A DNA stretch of 17,334 nucleotides from SSC3 sp035477015 (lineage in GTDB: Bacteria > Actinomycetota > Actinomycetes > Propionibacteriales > Nocardioidaceae): contig DATILB010000198.1 of the NCBI GenBank assembly GCA_035477015.1, positions 1 to 17,334 of the forward strand, given 5' to 3'. Shown here one piece after another: positions 1 to 7,064 of the stretch; position 1 is the stretch's first letter, and every line of letters begins with the position of its first letter. The notes beneath the pieces are model-generated. The model saw nothing but the letters and a program-made list of their open reading frames with translations. It was not told the origin of the DNA and did no database searches. The translations under genes and the position numbers were made by a program.

Positions 1-10
1 TGGTGAACCA

Positions 11-62
11 GGGGTTCCCACGCTCTGCATGCCATGGGAACCCCCGGTTGGTCGTGGGAACC
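11..62. repeat. Three TGGGAACC-type repeats (one inverted, two direct)
   Basis: GGGGTTCCCA at 11-20 is the exact reverse complement of TGGGAACCCC at 35-44. GGTTCCCACG at 13-22 is the exact reverse complement of CGTGGGAACC at 53-62. The shared core TGGGAACC therefore occurs three times, with centres about 22 and 20 bp apart, close to two helical turns. The first copy can pair with either of the other two, so two mutually exclusive hairpins are possible. It could be an operator array for the gene at 159 or the end structure of a gene to the left. There is no T-run after either stem, so a classical terminator is not favoured. Confidence 0.6.
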
Positions 63-146
63 TGCCGCTCTCATGGCTCCGCCGTACTGTCGCTCCGACG
101 ACACTAAGCACGATGCGGTGGAGGTCCGGCGACCACCCGGCGCTTC

Positions 147-152
147 TACTAT
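147..152 (+). promoter_or_regulatory. Probable -10 element of a leaderless promoter
   Basis: TACTAT fits the actinobacterial TANNNT -10 consensus and ends 6 nt before the ATG at 159. With the usual 6-8 nt spacing, transcription would begin at or beside the A of the start codon. No Shine-Dalgarno sequence is visible before this ATG, which agrees with a leaderless transcript. I see no convincing -35 element. This is inference from spacing and consensus. Confidence 0.4.
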
Positions 153-158
153 GCCTTC

Positions 159-524
159 ATGAGGCAGACCGCTGGCTCCCTGTCACTGTTCTTGGGTCTG
201 GGCTTCGGGATCCCCGGCGTGCTCGGCCTCCGCCACTTCGCGCACACCGGCGAGGTCTGGACGTTCATGGGGTTCCCGACCTACGGCGGCGGTCCGTTCG
301 AGCGGATGGGCTTGCCTACGAGCACCCCGCTGCTGCTCGGCTTCATCGCGGTCTGCGCTGCCGAGGTAGCCGTCGGCGTGATGCTCTGGGTGGACGCGCC
401 GTACGCAGCGACGCTGAGCTATGTGCTGTTGCCGTTTGAGTTCCTCTTCTGGATCGGCTTCGCGCTGCCCTTCGGGCCGATCCTCGGAGTCGCGCGCACG
501 GTGGTGCTGATGGTCGCGTCCTAG
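159..524 (+). CDS. Small four-helix membrane protein, unknown function
   Basis: This 121-residue protein is almost entirely hydrophobic. I see four likely membrane helices at about residues 6-24, 56-77, 83-102 and 104-119. Between helices 1 and 2 lies a polar loop rich in Gly, Phe and Pro (about 25-55). Size and topology recall small DoxX-like or similar four-helix proteins, but I see no diagnostic motif and do not assign a family. The ATG at 159 has no Shine-Dalgarno sequence and sits just after a good -10 box, so leaderless translation is likely. Its TAG stop shares the palindrome CTAG (521-524) with the stop of the convergent gene, leaving no room for a terminator between them. It could be mis-called, but the membrane-protein composition supports a real gene. 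Confidence 0.6.
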   Translation: MRQTAGSLSLFLGLGFGIPGVLGLRHFAHTGEVWTFMGFPTYGGGPFERMGLPTSTPLLLGFIAVCAAEVAVGVMLWVDAPYAATLSYVLLPFEFLFWIGFALPFGPILGVARTVVLMVAS

Positions 525-1099
525 CGATAGGTGATCTTCACGTGCTCGCCGATGGCCTGCGTGCCACGCTGCCACCCGTGCGAGTACGTGAGCGCGACGC
601 CCTGCGTTCGAACCACGCCCGGCCGTTCGACCGAGATGCGCATGACCAGCTGTTGCGGCTCGTCGCTGCCCACGTCGAGAACAGTGCCGTCCACGACTGG
701 TACGGGCTCGGGGCAGATCTTCGCGAACTGGCGTGGCCATGCAGACCCCAGCGAGGCGGCGTTCTTGCGGGCCGGGTCGAACGTGCATACATAGAAGTCG
801 AAGCTCGCACCCGCTGAGTTCTCGAGAATGCGGGGTGTTGCGGAGGCAATGGTCACCTGTTCGCCCTCACGGGGGTACGGGTAGGTGACACCGATGTAGA
901 TGGCCGTCCGCGAGGAGTCGAACGTAGCTCCGATGCCGTTGCCATCCCCGGGGAAGAGTTCGGGATGGGTGCGCCAATACCAGCCCCACGAGGCGGCGGC
1001 CACCAAGAGGGAGGTCGCGAGCACGCCAATCACGGCGGTGAGCGGGCGACGAGAAGCGATGCGAGCAGAGCCCTGGAGTTCTAGGTCGGTGACGCTCAA
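521..1099 (-). CDS. Single-pass membrane-anchored protein coupled to ku
   Basis: The protein has 192 residues: a short, basic N-terminal tail (RIASRR), one membrane helix at about 20-42, then about 150 residues that should lie outside the membrane. Two cysteines (C105 and C129) in the outer part could form a disulfide. I recognise no family. The start is TTG at 1099-1097, overlapping the TGA stop of ku as TTGA, so translation is probably coupled to ku. A purine-rich GGCGAG lies just upstream. No ATG or better start precedes the membrane helix. Its stop meets the stop of the convergent gene at 521-524. Its place directly behind ku suggests co-transcription, but nothing in the protein suggests a role in DNA repair. 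Confidence 0.65.
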   Translation of the reverse strand: MSVTDLELQGSARIASRRPLTAVIGVLATSLLVAAASWGWYWRTHPELFPGDGNGIGATFDSSRTAIYIGVTYPYPREGEQVTIASATPRILENSAGASFDFYVCTFDPARKNAASLGSAWPRQFAKICPEPVPVVDGTVLDVGSDEPQQLVMRISVERPGVVRTQGVALTYSHGWQRGTQAIGEHVKITYR

Positions 1100-1968
1100 C
1101 TCGCCTTCTTGGCGGTCTTCTTCGCAGCCGTCTTCTTAGGCGCGGCCTTCTTCGCGGGCTTCTTCTTGGCTGGCTCGTCGACCTCCTCGCCCCGCGAGGT
1201 CTTCGCCGCCGCGACGCTCTTCTGCAGCGCCGCCAGCAGGTCGACGACCTCGCCACTCGCGGCCGGGGCCTCGGGCATCTTCTGCACCTCGCCGCCCTCG
1301 AGCTTCGCTTTCACGAGCGCGTGCACGGCGTCCGCGTAGTCGTCCTCGAACTCGTCGGCGTCGTAGTCACCGGCGAGGGTCTCGATGAGCAGCTTGGCCA
1401 TCTGCAGCTCCTGCGGCTTCGGCTCATCGATGTCGTCGAGGCCGGCGAAGTCCGGCTCACGGATCTCGTCGGGCCACATCATCGTCTGCATCACGATCAC
1501 GTCGTCGCGGACTCGCAGCACTGCCGTCGTCATCCGCGTGCGTAGCGACACGGTGACAACGGCGACGCGGTCGGCGTCCTTGAGGGCGTCACGCAGCAGG
1601 GCGTAGGGCTTGGCGCCGACCTTCTCCGGCTCGAGGTAGTAAGACTTCTCGAAGAGCATCGGGTCGATCTGCTCGCGCGGTACGAACTTTTCGACCGAGA
1701 TCTCGCGGCTGCTTTGCACCGGCAGCTCGGCGAGGTCGTCGTCGTCGAGGATGACCATCTCGCCGTCTTCAGTCTCGTAGCCCTTGGCGATGTCGGAGTA
1801 GGCGACCTCCTCGCCGTCGATGCTGCAGACACGCTGGTACTTGATCCGTCCGCCGTCCTTCGCGTGCACCTGGCGGAACGAGATGTCGTGGCTCTCGGTC
1901 GCCGAGTACAGCTTCACGGGCACGCTTACCAGCCCGAAGGACACTGCGCCCTTCCAGATCGCACGCAT
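1096..1968 (-). CDS. ku: Ku, DNA end-binding protein of bacterial NHEJ
   Basis: This 290-residue protein is a bacterial Ku homodimer subunit, which threads onto broken DNA ends and recruits LigD. It opens with the family signature MRAIWKGAVSFGLVSVPVKL and keeps the conserved beta-barrel core: FRQVHAKDGGRIKYQRVC at 31-48, then the YYLEPEK region at 110-116. The conserved C-terminal helix VVDLLAALQKSVAAAK lies at 241-256. From about 264 a tail of Lys, Ala and Pro repeats runs to the end; such tails bind DNA in actinobacterial Ku proteins. The ATG has a good Shine-Dalgarno sequence, AGGAG, at 1980-1976 on the minus strand. It diverges from the ligase gene over 76 bp, and its stop overlaps the start of the downstream membrane protein. 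Base use in the tail is AAG/GCC-rich, as expected for these repeats. Confidence 0.97.
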   Translation of the reverse strand: MRAIWKGAVSFGLVSVPVKLYSATESHDISFRQVHAKDGGRIKYQRVCSIDGEEVAYSDIAKGYETEDGEMVILDDDDLAELPVQSSREISVEKFVPREQIDPMLFEKSYYLEPEKVGAKPYALLRDALKDADRVAVVTVSLRTRMTTAVLRVRDDVIVMQTMMWPDEIREPDFAGLDDIDEPKPQELQMAKLLIETLAGDYDADEFEDDYADAVHALVKAKLEGGEVQKMPEAPAASGEVVDLLAALQKSVAAAKTSRGEEVDEPAKKKPAKKAAPKKTAAKKTAKKAS

Positions 1969-1995
1969 GCGGTTGCTCCTGTCGTCAACGACCCC

Positions 1996-2005
1996 TCAGT
2001 ACTGA
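1996..2005. promoter_or_regulatory. 10-bp palindrome between ku and the ligase gene
   Basis: TCAGTACTGA is a perfect palindrome in the 76-bp gap (1969-2044) between the divergent ku and ligase genes. Its position suggests a shared operator. No well-formed -35/-10 pair was found for either gene, though TACCGT on the minus strand (2023-2018) fits TANNNT upstream of ku. A 10-bp palindrome can arise by chance, so confidence is low. Confidence 0.25.
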
Positions 2006-2044
2006 CTACCCACGTCCACGGTACTCATCGGTCAGGATGTATGC

Positions 2045-2977
2045 ATGCGTCCGATGCTCGCGAAATCCGGTGAAGCGGTCCCCACCGGCGACGCGTGGAC
2101 CCACGAGGTGAAGTGGGACGGGATCCGGGTCCTCGTCCACGTGCGGGGCGGGAAGCTGCGGATGTACTCCCGCAACGAGAACGAGGTGACCGCCGCGTGG
2201 CCGGAGCTGGCCGGGCTCGCCGACCTCCCGCACGAGTTGGTGCTCGACGGCGAGGTGGTCGGTTTTCTCGACGGCATCCCGCGCTTCGGCGCCCTGGCAG
2301 AGCGCATGCACCTGCGGGACCGGACCAAGGTCTCGAAGCTAGCCGAGGTGAACCCGGTGACCCTGATGTTCTTCGACGTGCTGTCGATCGACGGCCGCGA
2401 CGTGACAGGGGAGCCGCTCTCGATGAGGCGCCAGCTACTTGAGGCCCTCGACCTCAACGGACCGCGATGGCAGACCCCGCCGACGTACGACGACGGGCCG
2501 GCACTCCTCCGTGCCACGGAACAGCAGGACCTGGAGGGCATCGTCAGCAAGCGGCTCGCGTCGAAGTACGAGCCGGGTCGGCGTACGGGCGCGTGGCTGA
2601 AGTTCCCGAACCGACCGAGCGACACGTACGTCGTAGGCGGCTGGCGCTACGAGACCGACTCGAGGTCGCGCATCGGAGCCATCCTGGTCGGCTGCTACCG
2701 AAACGGAGAGCTCGTGTACTGCGGAAGGGTCGGCTCGGGCATCGCCGGCAAGGCCGGACCCGTGCTCCAACAGCTGCTGGAGCCACTCGTCGCTGACGGG
2801 ACACCGTTCTCGGACGAGATCCCCAAGGAGGACCGCGTGGGCACGAACTGGGTTCGCCCCGAAGTCGTCGTCGAGGTGGCGTCGCTCGGCTGGACCCCGC
2901 AGAAGCGGTTGCGCCAGCCCGCGTACCTCGGGATCCGAACCGACGTCACGACCGAGGACCTGCTCGATGCCCCCTAA
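2045..2977 (+). CDS. ligD: LigD-type ATP-dependent DNA ligase, stand-alone
   Basis: This 310-residue protein carries the complete covalent nucleotidyltransferase motif set of NHEJ ligases. Motif I is KWDGIR at 23-28, with K23 as the adenylated lysine. Motif III is LDGEVVG (67-73), IIIa is FFDVLSIDG (109-117), IV is EGIVSKR (164-170) and V is WLKF (184-187). The OB-fold follows from about 192 and ends with the conserved VEVASLGWT region (276-284). It seals the break after end processing. There is no polymerase or 3'-phosphoesterase domain in this chain, so it corresponds to the ligase module of a fused LigD; LigC-type naming is also possible. The ATG at 2045 is the only in-frame start before motif I, and the Shine-Dalgarno sequence is weak (CAGG). 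Its end overlaps the polymerase gene by 11 nt. Confidence 0.93.
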   Translation: MRPMLAKSGEAVPTGDAWTHEVKWDGIRVLVHVRGGKLRMYSRNENEVTAAWPELAGLADLPHELVLDGEVVGFLDGIPRFGALAERMHLRDRTKVSKLAEVNPVTLMFFDVLSIDGRDVTGEPLSMRRQLLEALDLNGPRWQTPPTYDDGPALLRATEQQDLEGIVSKRLASKYEPGRRTGAWLKFPNRPSDTYVVGGWRYETDSRSRIGAILVGCYRNGELVYCGRVGSGIAGKAGPVLQQLLEPLVADGTPFSDEIPKEDRVGTNWVRPEVVVEVASLGWTPQKRLRQPAYLGIRTDVTTEDLLDAP

Positions 2978-3899
2978 GAATCCAGCGCAGGACGAGGTGC
3001 GCGTCGAGGTCGAGGGCCGCACCCTCTCGATCAGCAACCTGGCGAAGGTGCTCTACCCCAACACGGGTACGACGAAGGGCGAGGTCCTCAACTACTACGC
3101 CCAGATCGCTCCCGTGATGCTGCCCCACTTGCACGCGCGCGCGGTGACTCGGATCCGCTGGCCGCACGGCACGGGCGACATGTCGTTCTTCGAGAAGAAC
3201 CTGCCGTCAGGCGCCCCCAGCTGGCTGAAGAAGGTCGAGGTGCCGACGACCGGATCTCGCGGGGGCAAGGTCTCGACGGGCTCGACCACCGGAGGTTCGA
3301 TTGTCTTCCCGATCGTCGAGGACCTCGCCACCCTGACCTACCTCGCCAACCTCGCGTCGCTCGAGCTGCACGTGCACCAGTGGACGGTGCCGGAGTGGCT
3401 GCCGAACCGGATGGTCATCGACCTCGACCCGGGGTCGCCGGCGGATCTTCACGAATGCGCGAAGGTCGCCCTGCTCGTGCGGGAGCGGCTCTCTGCGGAA
3501 GGGCTGAGCTGCGCTCCGGTCACCAGCGGCAGCAAGGGCCTGCACCTGTACGCCGAACTGGCCGGAGACCTCACCTCCGACGAGGTGCGTGACAAGGCCC
3601 AGCTGCTCGCGCAGGAGCTGCAGGAGGAGAACAAGCTGGTGGTCTGGAAGATGACCAAGTCGCTGCGGCCCGGGAAGGTGTTCCTCGACTGGTCGCAGAA
3701 CACGGGCGCGAAGACGACCATCTCGCCGTACTCCCTGCGCGGGAAGCTGACGCCATACGTCGCCGCTCCCCGCACGTGGGACGAGATCGAGGAGGGCGCC
3801 GAGGAGCGCCATGCGCTCGGTCAGCTCACCCTCGAGGAGGTGCTGCGCCGCACCGAGCAGCACGGCGACATCTTCGGGGAGCTCCTACACGGGCGGTAG
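2967..3899 (+). CDS. ligD: LigD-type NHEJ primase-polymerase, stand-alone
   Basis: The 310-residue product is an archaeo-eukaryotic primase-type polymerase as found in the LigD polymerase domain. It fills gaps and adds nucleotides, often ribonucleotides, at Ku-bound ends. The catalytic aspartates are D152 and D154 in IDLDPG. The nucleotide-binding SGSKGLH lies at 187-193 and the third acidic residue is D241 in FLDWSQN. The N-terminal LSISNLAKVLYP (20-31) and the loop around FFEKNLP (74-80) match the family. Length is close to an isolated LigD polymerase module. The ATG lies inside the ligase gene, 8 nt after GAGGA (2954-2958), so translation is likely coupled. Its end overlaps the convergent 999-residue gene by 15 nt. 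A 3'-phosphoesterase module is not encoded in the window. Confidence 0.93.
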   Translation: MPPKNPAQDEVRVEVEGRTLSISNLAKVLYPNTGTTKGEVLNYYAQIAPVMLPHLHARAVTRIRWPHGTGDMSFFEKNLPSGAPSWLKKVEVPTTGSRGGKVSTGSTTGGSIVFPIVEDLATLTYLANLASLELHVHQWTVPEWLPNRMVIDLDPGSPADLHECAKVALLVRERLSAEGLSCAPVTSGSKGLHLYAELAGDLTSDEVRDKAQLLAQELQEENKLVVWKMTKSLRPGKVFLDWSQNTGAKTTISPYSLRGKLTPYVAAPRTWDEIEEGAEERHALGQLTLEEVLRRTEQHGDIFGELLHGR

Positions 3900-6884
3900 T
3901 ACCGGCTGGTCCTTGGTGCCCGGCGGATCGGGCACGACGGCCTCGCCGGTCCACAACGCGACGTGGGTCCGGTAGGCCATCGAGTGCTGGTAGCCGCTGT
4001 GGGTCATCACCGCCGGCCCTGGGTCGCCCATGGTCTCGACCGGCACCTCGGGCACCGGGCGGTCGACCGGACTGTCCACGTCCGAGAAGACGCGGAAGCC
4101 GAGGTAGTCGCTGCGACGGAACAGGTTCACCCACGCGCCTCCGACCCTCGACAACCGTCCACGCAGGCTGTCATCAGCGGGGTGCGCAGGCTCGGGTGGA
4201 GGCCCAGGTGCGGGAGTCGTCCGCGGTGCGTCGGGGAAGGCGTCGTCGAGCCGGGCACGGTCGGTTGTGACCGTGTACCCGATCGCCTCCGCGCCGAAGA
4301 CCCGCGGGAAGACTCGGCCATAGAGCCCGCGGATCTGGCTGCCGTACGTGATGATCCGGACCCGCTGGAGCTCGCGCATCGTCAGGCGGCTCGCCATGGA
4401 CGCCACGATGAGCGAACCCTGGCTGTGCCCGGACAGGATCACCAGGTTTCCCTCACCACGGTTGAGAGCCCAACGAGTGCGCGTGCCCAGCTCGGGGATC
4501 ACGCGCTCGGCGTAGCAGGGCGGAGCCAACGGGTGAGCTGCCCGCGGCCAGAAGGTCGTCAGATCCCAGATCACGCCTACCGCCTTACGTGCGCTCTCCG
4601 AGCGCCGAATCTGTGAGCCGAGCATCACCAGGAGGGCCGACATGCCGACCACGAGGTACATCGAGAGAGTCGCGATGTTCCGCGTCCACTCCGCGTGCGG
4701 CAAGGCCCACGGCGGCTCTCCGCTCATGGAAAGCACGATGGTGACCAGAGCAATCGGAGCCGTCACTGCTCCTGCGACGTCGAGGAGCGTCTCGGCGCGA
4801 TGCGCGAGGGCCGCCGAGCGGCGCGCCTTGAGGCACACCTTGCGATCACGCTGCGGGATGTCTGGGTCGGCGGCGAAGGACCGGCCGATCTCGGGGCCGG
4901 CCTTCCGCGTGAACCTGAGCACCGCGACGACGAGTGCGATCGCGACGGCGAGAAGCCAGACCAGCTGGGCGATCGGGGTCCAGATCAGGACCTGGGGCAC
5001 GACGAGCGGATACGCCGGCTCCATGGCGGGGTCGAGCAGCACGGCACCGGATCCCGGCTCGATCAGCAGCTTCTTGGCTGGCACCTGGATGACCCCTGAC
5101 GCGTGATAGTTCGCGTCCTCGCCGGTGCACTTCGTGCTGCCGTCGCCGAGGCAGGCGTCCACGAGCGTGACGGTGGTGCCTTCGATCGTCAGTGTCGAGT
5201 CCTTGGTGACCCGAGCCTCACCGATGCCTTCCGTGAACTGTTGCTCCTCCTTGGGAACCTCGAGGGAAAGCCCGTCGACCTCGATCAAGCCGGAGCGCAC
5301 GACCAACGTTCCTGACGCTTGGGAGACGTATGCGTCGATCACTCTTACGTCACCCGAGGCCACATAGGTGGGCGACCGCAGCTGGTCCACGTCGAACGGC
5401 GTCGCCGCCTCGGCTCCGCCGCCCTTTCCGCCCTCGATCGTGGAGACCAGTCCGGAGACGCCGTTGTCAGTGCCGTTGACGTAGTTGGCCGCGGCTACCA
5501 CTGCACTGGTCGTGAAGAGGAGCGCGATCCAGGTGGCGGCGGCCAAGAGTACGGATGCCCCGGCACCGTTCCACGCCATGTGCTTGTTCCGCTTCGCCGA
5601 GACACCGTAGTGCCAGAGGCTGAGGCCTGCCCAGAAGATCAGGACGACCACGACACCGCTGCCGAGCATCCAGCCGTGGAACCTGTCGTTTGCGAAGAGG
5701 ATCGTCGCGACCACGGCGCCGACGCACACCGGTGCGATGACCGCGCCGATGGCCCAGCGGCTCGACATCCGACCGCCTGCGAAGACGCTGAGATGCAGCA
5801 CCGTGAGCAGCACGAAGACGCCGATGAACCACAGGTTGTGCCCGAAGAAGTCCAGCCGTTCGTCAAGCTCCCGATCGGAGAACCAGAGCACCGCGACGTG
5901 TGCGATGTACACCGCGAGAGCCAGGAGGCAGAGCCGCCGGTAGTACGCGTCGTCCCATCCGCGGACGCGGTCGCCGATCTTGACCGCGCGCTGCTCAGCC
6001 CGGCCCGGCCCCGGTGGCAGGTTCTCGAGGTCGTCGGTGTGGCTGACCAGGACCAGGAAGAGTGCGAGGAGCCCGAGTGCGGCCGCGAGCGAAGTCGTCA
6101 CCCATACGAGGGGGGTCGACCCGCTAGCCGAGTACAGGACATGCGCGCCGGTGAAGCCGATCACGGTCGCTATCGCCCCGACGATGTGCAGCCGCTGCAG
6201 GCGTTGCGTCCGCTCGAGGCCGTTCCACAGCTTTGGGTGCGTGAGCACGTGGTCGATGTCAGAACGAGCGCTGCCCTCCAGCGGGTCGCCCACGTTCTCG
6301 TAGCGGCTCAGGGTCTGCTTCGAGAGCAGCCACAACACGAGGATGACGAGCATCGGTACCACCGTCATGACACCGATCCGCTGGGTAGCCGTCCAGCTGG
6401 CCAGGACGTCGAGGTGCTCAGGGATCCGTGGACAGCCGGGGACTCCGCGTCGGTAGCACTGCCAACCGATCAAGTCGACGGCGATGACACAGGGCGTCAG
6501 CACCATGAAGACCGTGAGCAGCAGTCCTGACACTCGGACGGCCCGCGCACCCCAGCGGGCTTGGCGGGTCGGCCGGGCCAGCTCGATGCGCGCCCAGTAC
6601 GCCAGGTTGGCAAGCGCGAAGGGCAGCAGGATCAGCCATAGCGCCCGCCGTATCCAGCCAAGGAAGCCCTGGATGCCTGACGTCAGCGCACCCCAGGAGT
6701 ACGCCTCCACGCTGACCGCAGTGTCCTCCAGTTCACGCAGCGGGAGGGTCACGCCCGTCTTGGGCCGGTAGATGCCGGTCAGCCTGTCGCCCGCAACCTG
6801 ACCGACCTCGCCATCGCTGAGGCCAAGCATCGTGCCCGGTGACGTGCCGTGTACTCCGTGCACGCGCAACTCCACGATCTCCAT
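3885..6884 (-). CDS. Large multi-pass membrane protein with lipase-like alpha/beta hydrolase elements
   Basis: This 999-residue protein begins with a beta-strand and an HGVHGTSP segment (9-16), which resembles the oxyanion-hole HG region of lipases. About ten membrane helices follow between 80 and 466 (near 80-98, 115-136, 168-187, 232-251, 258-281, 316-335, 350-369, 376-397, 407-425 and 444-466). A polar, beta-rich and probably extracytoplasmic domain spans about 467-625, with helices at 630-656, 705-720 and 737-756. The nucleophile elbow ILSGHSQGS lies at 816-824, with S821 as likely nucleophile. Candidate acid and base are D926 or D935 and H966 or H974. It is probably a membrane-embedded lipase or esterase; the substrate is unknown. 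The ATG has GAAGGGG about 9 nt upstream. It diverges from the flavoenzyme operon, so a functional link is possible but unproven. Confidence 0.85.
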   Translation of the reverse strand: MEIVELRVHGVHGTSPGTMLGLSDGEVGQVAGDRLTGIYRPKTGVTLPLRELEDTAVSVEAYSWGALTSGIQGFLGWIRRALWLILLPFALANLAYWARIELARPTRQARWGARAVRVSGLLLTVFMVLTPCVIAVDLIGWQCYRRGVPGCPRIPEHLDVLASWTATQRIGVMTVVPMLVILVLWLLSKQTLSRYENVGDPLEGSARSDIDHVLTHPKLWNGLERTQRLQRLHIVGAIATVIGFTGAHVLYSASGSTPLVWVTTSLAAALGLLALFLVLVSHTDDLENLPPGPGRAEQRAVKIGDRVRGWDDAYYRRLCLLALAVYIAHVAVLWFSDRELDERLDFFGHNLWFIGVFVLLTVLHLSVFAGGRMSSRWAIGAVIAPVCVGAVVATILFANDRFHGWMLGSGVVVVLIFWAGLSLWHYGVSAKRNKHMAWNGAGASVLLAAATWIALLFTTSAVVAAANYVNGTDNGVSGLVSTIEGGKGGGAEAATPFDVDQLRSPTYVASGDVRVIDAYVSQASGTLVVRSGLIEVDGLSLEVPKEEQQFTEGIGEARVTKDSTLTIEGTTVTLVDACLGDGSTKCTGEDANYHASGVIQVPAKKLLIEPGSGAVLLDPAMEPAYPLVVPQVLIWTPIAQLVWLLAVAIALVVAVLRFTRKAGPEIGRSFAADPDIPQRDRKVCLKARRSAALAHRAETLLDVAGAVTAPIALVTIVLSMSGEPPWALPHAEWTRNIATLSMYLVVGMSALLVMLGSQIRRSESARKAVGVIWDLTTFWPRAAHPLAPPCYAERVIPELGTRTRWALNRGEGNLVILSGHSQGSLIVASMASRLTMRELQRVRIITYGSQIRGLYGRVFPRVFGAEAIGYTVTTDRARLDDAFPDAPRTTPAPGPPPEPAHPADDSLRGRLSRVGGAWVNLFRRSDYLGFRVFSDVDSPVDRPVPEVPVETMGDPGPAVMTHSGYQHSMAYRTHVALWTGEAVVPDPPGTKDQPVLPPV

Positions 6885-6918
6885 CGCTGGCGCCCCTTCG
6901 CGATCGGTCTGGATCCGT

Positions 6919-6933
6919 CTAGGACAGGCCTAG
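6919..6933. promoter_or_regulatory. Inverted repeat CTAGG-N5-CCTAG
   Basis: CTAGG at 6919-6923 and CCTAG at 6929-6933 are perfect reverse complements separated by 5 nt. They lie in the 180-bp region (6885-7064) between the divergent membrane hydrolase and the flavoenzyme operon. The size and spacing fit a dimeric regulator site. With 5-bp arms, chance occurrence is possible. Confidence 0.3.
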
Positions 6934-6944
6934 CAAAGTAAAGA

Positions 6945-6965
6945 GGTCGGTGTCACCGTCCGACC
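6945..6965. promoter_or_regulatory. Inverted repeat GGTCGG-N9-CCGACC
   Basis: GGTCGG at 6945-6950 and CCGACC at 6960-6965 are perfect reverse complements. A second, nested repeat GGTG-T-CACC occupies 6949-6957. It lies 100 bp before the first gene of the plus-strand operon and 61 bp before the start of the minus-strand gene. That is where an operator for one or both would be expected. The assignment as an operator is inference. Confidence 0.35.
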
Positions 6966-7050
6966 GGGTCATAAATGGTTGCGGAGGACTATGGTCGCGA
7001 GTACCGGCACGCCAATAGCGTGCGGAGGCCGCGTGATTCGTCGCCCCCCG

Positions 7051-7055
7051 GGAGG
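7051..7055 (+). promoter_or_regulatory. Shine-Dalgarno sequence that fixes the GMC oxidase start
   Basis: GGAGG lies 9 nt before the ATG at 7065. The reading frame is open further upstream to an ATG at 6975. That upstream start has no comparable ribosome site and would add about 30 charged residues in front of the dinucleotide-binding fold. The site therefore favours 7065 as the true start. Confidence 0.75.
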
Positions 7056-7064
7056 AAGCCACTC

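Noticed and set aside
1099..1175. Short AAG/GCC repeats at the end of ku as a DNA repeat element
   Set aside because: They encode the expected Lys/Ala-rich Ku tail and need no other explanation.
5319..6530. Plus-strand open frame of 403 codons inside the large membrane protein
   Set aside because: It reads as charged, motif-free sequence; the minus strand encodes regular membrane helices here.
6975..7064. Upstream in-frame ATG for the GMC oxidase
   Set aside because: It has no ribosome site, adds a charged, Pro/Arg-rich stretch, and the GGAGG at 7051-7055 points to 7065.
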